From Haemophilus_D parainfluenzae_AD (GTDB lineage: Bacteria; Pseudomonadota; Gammaproteobacteria; Enterobacterales; Pasteurellaceae), in the NCBI RefSeq assembly GCF_001679325.1, contig NZ_LZMX01000018.1: DNA of 5,023 bases, one strand, 5' to 3'. Below are positions 1-4,916 of the stretch, piece by piece. The notes under the pieces were generated by a model, which was given only the letters and a program-made list of their open reading frames with translations, was not told the origin of the DNA and made no database searches. The position numbers were made by a program, and so were the translations under genes. Positions within the stretch are counted from its first letter, which is position 1. Every line of letters begins with the position of its first letter.

Positions 1-15
1 ACAGCGCGTCGTTGT

Positions 16-75
16 GTGGAGTGCATTATAGGGATTTTTGGAGTCCGCGCAAGCACTTTTTAAAAAAATTTGATC
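16..75 (-). promoter_or_regulatory. rRNA operon P1-type promoter with UP element
   Basis: Read on the minus strand there is a -35 TTGCGC (52 to 47), a 16-bp spacer, a perfect -10 TATAAT (30 to 25) and a discriminator beginning GCACTCC, giving a start near 15-17. Upstream of the -35 lies an AT tract of UP-element type (AAATTTTTTTAAAAA, 71 to 57). The short 16-bp spacer, the CCC before TATAAT and the AT-rich upstream block are hallmarks of bacterial rrn P1 promoters such as E. coli rrnB P1 (known). The inference is that a 16S-23S-5S operon starts just left of the window, transcribed away from it. No coding region is seen in 1-114. A strong tRNA or ribosomal-protein promoter is the main alternative. 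Confidence 0.82.
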
Positions 76-79
76 AATA

Positions 80-94
80 GATGATTTTTTAGAC
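80..94. promoter_or_regulatory. Possible Fis site at about -71 of the rRNA promoter
   Basis: The 15 bp GATGATTTTTTAGAC has the G and C ends and the AT-rich centre of the degenerate Fis core. One pyrimidine-purine step is missing on each strand reading. Its centre, 87, lies about 71 bp upstream of the predicted rRNA start, which is where Fis site I sits in E. coli rrnB P1 (known). The motif is loose and AT-rich DNA yields many chance matches, so position is the main support. Confidence 0.35.
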
Positions 95-114
95 GCAACA
101 GCCTTTAAGTAAGT

Positions 115-783
115 CTATTCAACCTTTTTTAAAGTCCGTTTACAGCGCCTAAATCCATTTGCAGAAAGTATTTCATTAAGTTTATTAAGCCCTTTCTCCT
201 TTTCTTTCTCAGTATAAAACTCACAATTACGATTTTCTAAAGCGCCACGAAGTCGCCAATAAAAAGCTTCAGTTGCACCAATATCCGCTTTTTTCAAACG
301 AACAATTGCATTTTCAGCACCTATTTGTCGTAAGATATCCACATTATCAATACCGACTTTCTTTAGTGCTCGTTCATATTTAATAGATAAATTCGGTAAA
401 TCACGAATCCGTCCAATCTTAGAGAGCGCAGACTCGAGTTTTTCCTTCCTTATTTGAGTTATTGAAAGAATGATCAAAGTTCTCATTAATACATTATCTT
501 TCAAGATACTTTCAGTTAAAGCATAATAATCAGATAACACAAAGCGTTTATTGAGTTCATTTGTTGCAAAGGCTTTACAGCCCAGCCCTTTTAATTTTAC
601 AGAAAGTTCACCTTTAGCCCTCAAGTAAACCTTATTATTAATCCAAACAGCAAACATATCCTTATCTTTATGGAATAATCCATATCCAGTAAATAGGTTT
701 TTGCTTGTTACATCTCCAATCAGTTGATTTAGCAAATTACACACTCTGATAATATTATCATTGGGTATTGTTAGGATTTTCAT
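115..783 (-). CDS. sxy: Sxy/TfoX competence activator
   Basis: Sxy works with CRP-cAMP to switch on promoters bearing CRP-S sites, which drive DNA uptake and competence genes (known family role). The 222-residue protein has the two expected parts. The N-terminal TfoX domain carries NLFTGYGLF at 29-37 and MFAVW at 43-47. The C-terminal domain carries DLPNLSIKYERALKKVGI at 128-145 followed by IGAENAIVRLK at 154-164. Its length is close to that of H. influenzae Sxy. The start is the only N-terminal Met and has a strong AAGGAG about 9 nt upstream. The gene diverges from the patatin gene and reads toward an rRNA promoter, with no clear terminator. Regulation probably combines a CRP-S-like site upstream with base-pairing in the leader. 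The gene looks intact. Confidence 0.93.
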   Translation of the reverse strand: MKILTIPNDNIIRVCNLLNQLIGDVTSKNLFTGYGLFHKDKDMFAVWINNKVYLRAKGELSVKLKGLGCKAFATNELNKRFVLSDYYALTESILKDNVLMRTLIILSITQIRKEKLESALSKIGRIRDLPNLSIKYERALKKVGIDNVDILRQIGAENAIVRLKKADIGATEAFYWRLRGALENRNCEFYTEKEKEKGLNKLNEILSANGFRRCKRTLKKVE

Positions 784-792
784 TTTAAAGCT

Positions 793-856
793 CTCCTTAG
801 AGTAAAGTTTATTTTATTTAGCTATAACTAAGAAGCACCACTATAGAATAGTTATA
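793..856 (-). promoter_or_regulatory. sxy mRNA leader: SD-sequestering helix and alternative hairpin
   Basis: In the minus-strand transcript the ribosome-binding segment CUAAGGAG (800 to 793) can pair with upstream CUUCUUAG (835 to 828) in eight consecutive pairs with one G-U, closing a 27-nt loop. This would hide the whole AAGGAG. A second helix, UAUAACUA (856 to 849) with UAGUUAUA (830 to 823), is eight Watson-Crick pairs. It uses 828-830 as well, so the two helices compete. In H. influenzae, pairing in the sxy mRNA 5' region limits translation and hypercompetence mutations weaken it (known). Equivalence here is inference. The second helix exists only if transcription starts upstream of about 856. 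Confidence 0.55.
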
Positions 857-875
857 TCATAATCAATCAGGTATA
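851..875 (-). promoter_or_regulatory. Candidate sxy -10 elements
   Basis: Two -10 candidates fit the CRP site at 894-915. TATACC (875 to 870, 4 of 6) predicts a start near 863 with CRP centred at -41.5, a class II layout. TATAAC (856 to 851, 5 of 6) predicts a start near 844 with CRP centred near -60.5, a class I layout. Neither has a good -35, as expected for an activator-dependent promoter. The sequence alone does not decide between them. Confidence 0.45.
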
Positions 876-893
876 ACTAAAAGATTTTTTCAA

Positions 894-915
894 TTTTGTG
901 AGATAGATCGCAAAT
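894..915 (-). promoter_or_regulatory. CRP site of CRP-S character
   Basis: On the plus strand the core reads TGTGA-N6-TCGCA with TTT and AAT flanks. On the minus strand it reads TGCGA-N6-TCACA. One half-site is canonical CRP and the other carries the C in TGCGA that marks CRP-S sites, which need Sxy as well as CRP (known in H. influenzae and E. coli). It lies 111 bp upstream of the sxy start and 99 bp upstream of the patatin start, so it could serve both. It suggests cAMP control of sxy and possible autoregulation. Confidence 0.7.
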
Positions 916-961
916 GTAAAATTTATTTAAAAACAAACAAGTAGATTTGATAAAACAAGAT

Positions 962-967
962 TATAAT
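962..967 (+). promoter_or_regulatory. Candidate -10 of the patatin gene
   Basis: A perfect TATAAT lies here, predicting a start near 974 and a leader of about 40 nt. No good -35 is found 16-18 bp upstream. A TTGATA at 947-952 is too close to pair with it. The CRP site at 894-915 would be centred near -69.5, close to the -71.5 position used at class I promoters. In AT-rich DNA a lone TATAAT is weak evidence. Confidence 0.35.
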
Positions 968-1013
968 TAACAACTTAAGCCTACTAAAAATTTGTAATAT
1001 ATAGGAATAAATA

Positions 1014-1856
1014 ATGATAACTGGACTTGTTCTTGAAGGCGGCGGCATGAGAGGGATGTTTACAGCAGGTGTCCTTGATGCACTCATGGGACGACACATT
1101 GAAATAGATAAAATTATTGGCGTTTCTGCGGGCGCATTATTTGGCATAAATTATGCATCCAATCAAAAAGAAAGAGCATTGAGATACAACCTAAAGTATC
1201 TTAAAGATAAACGGTACATGGGATTTCATAGCCTTTTTACAACAGGCAACATTGTCAATAAAGATTTTGCTTTCTATGATCTCCCCTTTAATCTCGACCC
1301 TTTTGATCAAAATGAGTTCGAAAAATCTCACATTGATTTCTATTTGGCAGCGACAAACATTGAGAATGGTAAAGCTGAATATTTCAAAATCGAAAATGTT
1401 TTCAAAGAAATGGAATACTTCAGAGCAACCTCGGCCATGCCTTTTGTCTCGCAATTTGTGGAAATCAATGGGCAAAAATATCTAGACGGTGGAATTGCTG
1501 ATAGTATTCCATTTGAAAAAGCACAAGAGCTCGGTTGTGATAAAATCATCGTCGTTTTAACCCAACCTATCGACTACCGTAAAACAAAATCTTCTTCTTT
1601 TTTATTCAAACTTTTTTATCGCAAATATCCACACTTAGTTAAAACCTTAGAAAATCGCTACCGCACTTATAATGAACAAGTAGAAGAAATCATTCGTTTA
1701 GAAAAACAAAATAAAATCTTTGTAATCCGTCCAAATGTACCGCTCAATATAGGTCGATTAGAACGAGATGAAACCAAAATAAGAACTGTATATGAACTAG
1801 GTGAAAAAATTCTCTCAGCACAAATTCAAGATCTAAAAAAATACTTAACAAGTTGA
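1014..1856 (+). CDS. Patatin-like phospholipase family protein (YjjU-like)
   Basis: This is a predicted serine lipid acyl hydrolase with a Ser-Asp dyad; its true substrate is unknown. All patatin signatures are present in the 280 residues. GGGMRG at 9-14 is the oxyanion loop, GVSAG at 36-40 holds nucleophile Ser38, and DGG at 158-160 holds catalytic Asp158. RATSAMPFV at 137-145 is typical of the fold. The C-terminal part, about 195-265 (Arg/Lys-rich, with FVIRPNVPLNIGRLERD), resembles the tail of YjjU-type bacterial patatins. No signal peptide or membrane segment is seen, so it is probably cytoplasmic. The start has AGGA 7 nt upstream. The gene diverges from sxy and lies 136 bp ahead of recA, which has its own promoter. 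No convincing intrinsic terminator follows it. Confidence 0.88.
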   Translation: MITGLVLEGGGMRGMFTAGVLDALMGRHIEIDKIIGVSAGALFGINYASNQKERALRYNLKYLKDKRYMGFHSLFTTGNIVNKDFAFYDLPFNLDPFDQNEFEKSHIDFYLAATNIENGKAEYFKIENVFKEMEYFRATSAMPFVSQFVEINGQKYLDGGIADSIPFEKAQELGCDKIIVVLTQPIDYRKTKSSSFLFKLFYRKYPHLVKTLENRYRTYNEQVEEIIRLEKQNKIFVIRPNVPLNIGRLERDETKIRTVYELGEKILSAQIQDLKKYLTS

Positions 1857-1910
1857 TTTTAAATAAACTATTTCTCAATTTTGGAATCTGGTTCACATTT
1901 TTTCGTCAAG

Positions 1911-1953
1911 GAAAAAATTTTCTCTTGATACTGTACATCAATACAGATATAAT
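1911..1953 (+). promoter_or_regulatory. recA sigma70 promoter
   Basis: TTGATA (1925-1930) and TATAAT (1948-1953) are separated by exactly 17 bp, giving a start near 1960 and a leader of about 33 nt. An A-then-T tract at 1913-1921 just upstream could act as a partial UP element. TTGATACTGT at the left side is the same as in the E. coli recA promoter as I recall it. The LexA box fills the spacer. The ribosome-binding site AGAAGG is at 1981-1986. Confidence 0.88.
1929..1948. promoter_or_regulatory. LexA (SOS) operator of recA
   Basis: CTGT-N8-ACAG is perfect at 1931-1946, within TACTGTAC...ATACAG. It occupies the spacer between the recA -35 and -10, so bound LexA would block RNA polymerase directly. 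This places recA in the SOS regulon: DNA damage leads to RecA-stimulated LexA self-cleavage and derepression (known). Confidence 0.9.
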
Positions 1954-1992
1954 CTAGCCAAATTTAGATAACTCTATTCAAGAAGGTTTTAT

Positions 1993-3048
1993 ATGGCAAC
2001 TCAAGAAGAAAAGCAAAAAGCGCTCGCCGCAGCACTTGGTCAAATTGAAAAGCAATTCGGTAAAGGCTCAATTATGAAATTGGGTGATACTCAAGCCCTT
2101 GATGTAGAATCTGTTTCAACTGGTTCTTTAGGTCTTGATGTCGCTCTTGGTATTGGTGGTTTACCAATGGGTCGTATTGTTGAAATTTTTGGACCTGAAT
2201 CTTCTGGTAAAACAACCTTAACGTTATCTGTTATCGCTCAAGCACAAAAAGTAGGTAAAACCTGTGCGTTTATAGATGCGGAACATGCACTTGATCCTAT
2301 TTATGCAGCAAAACTTGGCGTTGATGTGAAAGAACTTTTAGTCTCCCAGCCAGATAATGGTGAACAAGCACTTGAAATTTGTGATGCATTAGTACGTTCT
2401 GGCGCTGTAGATGTCGTCATTGTGGACTCGGTTGCTGCACTTACCCCGAAAGCAGAAATTGAAGGCGAAATGGGTGATTCACACATGGGTTTACAAGCGC
2501 GCTTAATGTCTCAAGCACTACGTAAATTAACCGGTCAAATCAAAAACGCAAACTGCCTTGTTATCTTCATTAACCAAATTCGTATGAAAATTGGTGTCAT
2601 GTTTGGTAACCCAGAAACCACAACTGGTGGTAACGCACTAAAATTCTACTCTTCTGTTCGTTTAGATATCCGTCGTACTGGTTCAGTTAAAGATGGAGAT
2701 GAAGTCATTGGTAACGAAACTCGTGTTAAAGTGGTCAAAAACAAATTAGCTGCACCTTTCCGCCAAGTAGATTTCCAAATTCTTTATGGAGAAGGTATCT
2801 CTAAAGCTGGAGAATTAATTGAACTCGGTGTTAAACACAAACTTGTTGAGAAATCTGGTGCGTGGTATGCATATAACGGTGAAAAAATTGGTCAAGGTAA
2901 AGCTAATGCAATGAAATGGTTACATGAAAACCCTGCGAAATCAGACGAACTTGAAGCGAAGCTTCGTGCTGAATTAGTCGCTAACCCAGAACAAGCATTA
3001 ATGGCTGATATTGAACAATCTACCGATGACGCAGAAAGTGATTTCTAA
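1993..3048 (+). CDS. recA: Recombinase RecA
   Basis: RecA forms ATP-dependent filaments on single-stranded DNA, performs homology search and strand exchange, and triggers LexA cleavage. In a naturally competent host it also recombines incoming DNA. The 351-residue protein is full length. Walker A GPESSGKTT is at 67-75, catalytic Glu97 lies in IDAEHALDP, and Walker B VVIVD is at 141-145. Loop L2, from about 195, holds QIRMKIGVMFGNPETTTGGNA, and the C-terminus ends in an acidic tail (DIEQSTDDAESDF) that restrains activity in E. coli. Codon use is more biased and GC-richer than in sxy or the patatin gene, as expected for a well-expressed core gene. It is SOS-controlled and followed by a paired-uptake-sequence terminator, then recX. 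Confidence 0.99.
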   Translation: MATQEEKQKALAAALGQIEKQFGKGSIMKLGDTQALDVESVSTGSLGLDVALGIGGLPMGRIVEIFGPESSGKTTLTLSVIAQAQKVGKTCAFIDAEHALDPIYAAKLGVDVKELLVSQPDNGEQALEICDALVRSGAVDVVIVDSVAALTPKAEIEGEMGDSHMGLQARLMSQALRKLTGQIKNANCLVIFINQIRMKIGVMFGNPETTTGGNALKFYSSVRLDIRRTGSVKDGDEVIGNETRVKVVKNKLAAPFRQVDFQILYGEGISKAGELIELGVKHKLVEKSGAWYAYNGEKIGQGKANAMKWLHENPAKSDELEAKLRAELVANPEQALMADIEQSTDDAESDF

Positions 3049-3053
3049 TCACT

Positions 3054-3083
3054 AAAAGTGCGGTCAATTTTGACCGCACTTTT
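3054..3083 (+). terminator. Terminator-like hairpin after recA
   Basis: A perfect 13-bp stem (3054-3066 with 3071-3083) closes on the 4-nt loop AATT, starting 6 nt after the recA stop. The 3' arm ends in TTTT, followed by CATTTC, so the U tract is short. Inverted uptake-sequence pairs downstream of genes commonly serve as terminators in Haemophilus (known). Termination is probably partial, letting some transcripts reach recX, which has no clear promoter of its own. Confidence 0.75.
3056..3081. repeat. Inverted pair of DNA uptake sequences (Hin type)
   Basis: AAGTGCGGT at 3056-3064 and its reverse complement ACCGCACTT at 3073-3081 are both perfect, with extended flanks (AAAAGTGCGGTCAA). This 9-mer is the core recognised during natural transformation of H. 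influenzae and relatives (known). It marks the host clade and makes this segment a favoured substrate for uptake. Confidence 0.93.
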
Positions 3084-3106
3084 CATTTCAACCGTATTTC
3101 ACCTAA

Positions 3107-3111
3107 AAGGA
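3107..3111 (+). promoter_or_regulatory. Ribosome-binding site fixing the recX start
   Basis: AAGGA lies 6 nt before the ATG at 3118. The longer reading frame would start with GTG at 3058 inside the terminator hairpin, without a ribosome-binding site and with 20 extra residues unlike RecX. The ATG is therefore preferred. Confidence 0.85.
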
Positions 3112-3117
3112 ATTTCT

Positions 3118-3570
3118 ATGTCTTCTCTTGCTTTAAGCTATGTCGTTAATTTACTTGCTCGACGTGAATATAGCGAATTTGAACTACGCAATAAAATGCA
3201 GGAAAAAGCATTTACAAAAGATGAGATCGATGAAACGATTGCTTACTGTCAGAAAAAAAACTGGCAAAATGATAAACGATTTGCTGAAAATTATTTACAC
3301 GCACGTTCGCAGCGTGGGTATGGTGCAAATCGTATCAAACAAGAATTACGTCAACTAAAAGGCGTCCCTTCAGACGTAATCAATGAAGTCCTCGCAGAAA
3401 GTGAAATTAATTGGATTGAAATAGCAGAAAAGGTTCTACACAAAAAGTTTCCTAATTATGCAGAACCTCAACCAATCAAAAGCAAACAAAAAATTTGGCA
3501 GTATATGCTCTCTCATGGATTTTATTCTGAAGAATTTAGCGATTTTATCGGAAATGGAATAGAAGACTGA
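3118..3570 (+). CDS. recX: Regulatory protein RecX
   Basis: RecX binds RecA filaments and in E. coli caps their growth, limiting recombination and SOS induction (known). Starting at 3118 the protein has 150 residues, close to other gammaproteobacterial RecX proteins. It is all helical in character, as expected for the family's three-helix repeats. Visible motifs are LLARREYSEFELRNKM near the N-terminus, NDKRFAENYLHARSQRGYGANRIKQEL in the middle, and IWQYMLSHGFYSEE near the end. It lies directly downstream of recA and is probably co-expressed with it by read-through of the hairpin. Its last 26 bases overlap the end of convergent crcB. No frameshift or missing block is seen. Confidence 0.93.
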   Translation: MSSLALSYVVNLLARREYSEFELRNKMQEKAFTKDEIDETIAYCQKKNWQNDKRFAENYLHARSQRGYGANRIKQELRQLKGVPSDVINEVLAESEINWIEIAEKVLHKKFPNYAEPQPIKSKQKIWQYMLSHGFYSEEFSDFIGNGIED

Positions 3571-3940
3571 TGAACCTAAAGAAATAAATCCCTAATACTG
3601 TAAAAATTAAACAACCAACTAAATGGCTAACTAAAACGAACAATCCATTTACCCACTCTTCTTTAAAAAAGAGTTCTATTACTTCGCCTGAAAAAGAAGA
3701 AAAGGTGGTGAGAGCACCAAGAAATCCAGTCACTAAGAATAATCGCCATTCAGGGCTAAATTGAGGAAATAACCAAAAGGCGGCCACTAAAATCCCCATC
3801 AAAAAACAGCCAATAAAGTTCGCCACAAGTGTACCAAATGCAAGTGTGCTAAATAGTGAATTCAACCAAAGACCCAATCCCCATCGTAAGGATGCTCCGA
3901 TGGCTGCGCCTGTGCTAACAAGAATAAGCGACTGAAACAT
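3545..3940 (-). CDS. crcB: Fluoride ion channel CrcB/Fluc
   Basis: Fluc is a small membrane protein that works as an antiparallel dimer and exports toxic fluoride (known). The 131 residues contain four hydrophobic segments, at about 4-26, 33-58, 67-84 and 97-121. Family motifs are present: GAAIGASLRW (11-20), GTLVANFIGCFLMG (36-49) with pore Asn41, and GALTTFSSFSGE (75-86) with the phenylalanine-box residues Phe80 and Phe83. The ATG follows the stop of the upstream HAD gene with no gap (TAA then ATG). The ribosome-binding site is weak, so translation is probably coupled. The 3' end overlaps recX by 26 bp on the opposite strand. No fluoride riboswitch is recognised upstream of the operon. Confidence 0.92.
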   Translation of the reverse strand: MFQSLILVSTGAAIGASLRWGLGLWLNSLFSTLAFGTLVANFIGCFLMGILVAAFWLFPQFSPEWRLFLVTGFLGALTTFSSFSGEVIELFFKEEWVNGLFVLVSHLVGCLIFTVLGIYFFRFISLLFHFR

Positions 3941-4759
3941 TTATTTGATACCAAAAAGCTCCGCCAAATGTTTGGCTACCGCTTCGTCTTTATTGAACCC
4001 AATCTCTTCCAATTCAGGGCAAGCTTCTTTTAAACGAGGATCAGCATTTGCCATCACATAACCTTTACCAGCCAAAGAAAGCATTTCAACATCATTCTGA
4101 CCATCACCAAAAGCAATACAATCTTTTAATCCATAATTTCTATTTTCTAATAGATGAGCTAGTGCATCACCTTTAGATACATTTTTGTTCATGACCTCTA
4201 AGCAAGTCACAGCAGAATAAACAATCGTCGTTTTATCACCAAAATGCGTTCTAAGATAATCTTCCAGCTCCACAAGATCTTTTGGATCACGAGCAATAAA
4301 AAATACTTTTTCAGTTCCTCTTCCATGATGCTTTGTAAAATCAACAACTTCGTACATAAAGCCTGAATCCTTATGATATTTTGCTAATTCAGGCACATCT
4401 TTATTGATAAACCAACCATCATCTTGATAAGTATTGATACAAATTTTGGTGCGATCAAAAGGAATTTTATACAACTCAAGCACAATTTCTTCAGGAAGAC
4501 TATTGCTATAAATAAGGTTACCTTTTAGGTCGCGCACTCTCGCGCCATTGGAGGTGATCATTACAGCATGCTCCGCTCCAATCTTACCTAAAATAGAAGA
4601 AACATCCGTGTGATTACGGCCTGTCGCTAAAATAATATCAACACCTTTTTGTTCTAATTTATTTAATATCTCAATTGTAAAATCACCAATTACATGATTA
4701 GCATTGAGTAATGTACCGTCAAGATCAGAAACAACGGCTTTAAATGGAAGTTGTTGCAT
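3941..4759 (-). CDS. Cof-type HAD-superfamily sugar-phosphate phosphatase
   Basis: This is a predicted Mg2+-dependent cytoplasmic phosphatase of the Cof/YidA-like subfamily (HAD type IIB). Substrates in this group include sugar phosphates, flavin and other cofactor phosphates; the actual one is not readable here. The 272 residues contain every catalytic motif. Motif I is DLDGT at 12-16 with nucleophile Asp12 and acid/base Asp14. Motif II is Thr46 in LATGRN, motif III is Lys196 in VSKGDAL, and motif IV is GDGQND at 218-223. The large cap between motifs II and III is typical of the subfamily. It is the first gene of a two-gene unit with crcB. Its start has only a weak GGGTG ribosome-binding site. 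Close relatives occur near recX in H. influenzae as far as I recall. Confidence 0.92.
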   Translation of the reverse strand: MQQLPFKAVVSDLDGTLLNANHVIGDFTIEILNKLEQKGVDIILATGRNHTDVSSILGKIGAEHAVMITSNGARVRDLKGNLIYSNSLPEEIVLELYKIPFDRTKICINTYQDDGWFINKDVPELAKYHKDSGFMYEVVDFTKHHGRGTEKVFFIARDPKDLVELEDYLRTHFGDKTTIVYSAVTCLEVMNKNVSKGDALAHLLENRNYGLKDCIAFGDGQNDVEMLSLAGKGYVMANADPRLKEACPELEEIGFNKDEAVAKHLAELFGIK

Positions 4760-4788
4760 AAAAACACCCGTATAAAAAATGAATCTGT

Positions 4789-4797
4789 ATCATACCA
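4789..4797 (-). promoter_or_regulatory. Extended -10 promoter of the HAD-crcB unit
   Basis: The minus strand reads TGG-TATGAT (797 to 789 of the 4000s), a TGn extended -10 with 5 of 6 matches to TATAAT. The predicted start is about 4782, giving a leader of some 22 nt. No good -35 is present at the normal distance, which extended -10 promoters tolerate. A short leader leaves no room for a riboswitch. Confidence 0.5.
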
Positions 4798-4814
4798 AAA
4801 CAACACGATTTTTG

Positions 4815-4823
4815 ACCGCACTT
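4815..4823 (-). repeat. Single DNA uptake sequence (Hin type)
   Basis: ACCGCACTT on the plus strand is the perfect 9-mer AAGTGCGGT on the minus strand, with the favoured AAA before it and a T-poor, A-rich stretch (CAAAAATC) after it. It is unpaired and lies between the tuf terminator and the promoter of the HAD-crcB unit. Confidence 0.9.
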
Positions 4824-4850
4824 TCTCTCAAAAAAACGACATTCATTGAT

Positions 4851-4882
4851 AAAAAACAAAAAGGCGTATCTTTCGATACGCC
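4851..4882 (-). terminator. Intrinsic terminator of tuf
   Basis: On the minus strand GGCGTATC (4882 to 4875) and GATACGCC (4870 to 4863) form an 8-bp perfect stem with a stable GAAA tetraloop. The U-rich tract UUUUUGUUUUUU (4862 to 4851) follows at once. It starts 35 nt after the tuf stop codon and separates tuf from the downstream HAD-crcB unit. Confidence 0.93.
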
Positions 4883-4916
4883 TCCTTAATCTAACTTGTT
4901 ACAGTTAATACATCAA

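Noticed and set aside
62..114. Intrinsic terminator for sxy
   Set aside because: There is a T run on the minus strand (68 to 62), but the only symmetry before it is the loopless palindrome TTGATCAA. The run is better read as part of the rRNA UP element.
923..1147. 74-codon open frame on the minus strand across the patatin start
   Set aside because: It is antisense to conserved patatin motifs and its translation looks like low-complexity AT-rich filler. It is a shadow frame.
1191..1549. Several open frames overlapping the patatin gene on both strands
   Set aside because: All are out of frame with a gene that has every catalytic motif, and none has a recognisable domain or convincing ribosome-binding site.
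1843..1859. Terminator after the patatin gene
   Set aside because: The symmetry ACTT-AAC-AAGT gives only four weak pairs with a 3-nt loop and four T's, which is too little for a terminator call.
2301..2486. 61-codon minus-strand frame inside recA
   Set aside because: It is a by-product of recA codon use, with no ribosome-binding site and no family resemblance.
3058..3117. N-terminal extension of recX starting at GTG 3058
   Set aside because: It lies inside the uptake-sequence hairpin, has no ribosome-binding site and adds residues unlike RecX. The ATG at 3118 has a good AAGGA.
3140..3358. 72-codon plus-strand frame inside recX
   Set aside because: It is an out-of-frame reading of a clear RecX sequence.
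3842..3850. Degenerate uptake sequence inside crcB
   Set aside because: AAGTGTGCT matches only 7 of 9 core bases and changes positions important for uptake.
4760..4800. Fluoride (crcB) riboswitch ahead of the HAD-crcB unit
   Set aside because: The predicted leader is only about 22 nt and I find none of the conserved riboswitch blocks.
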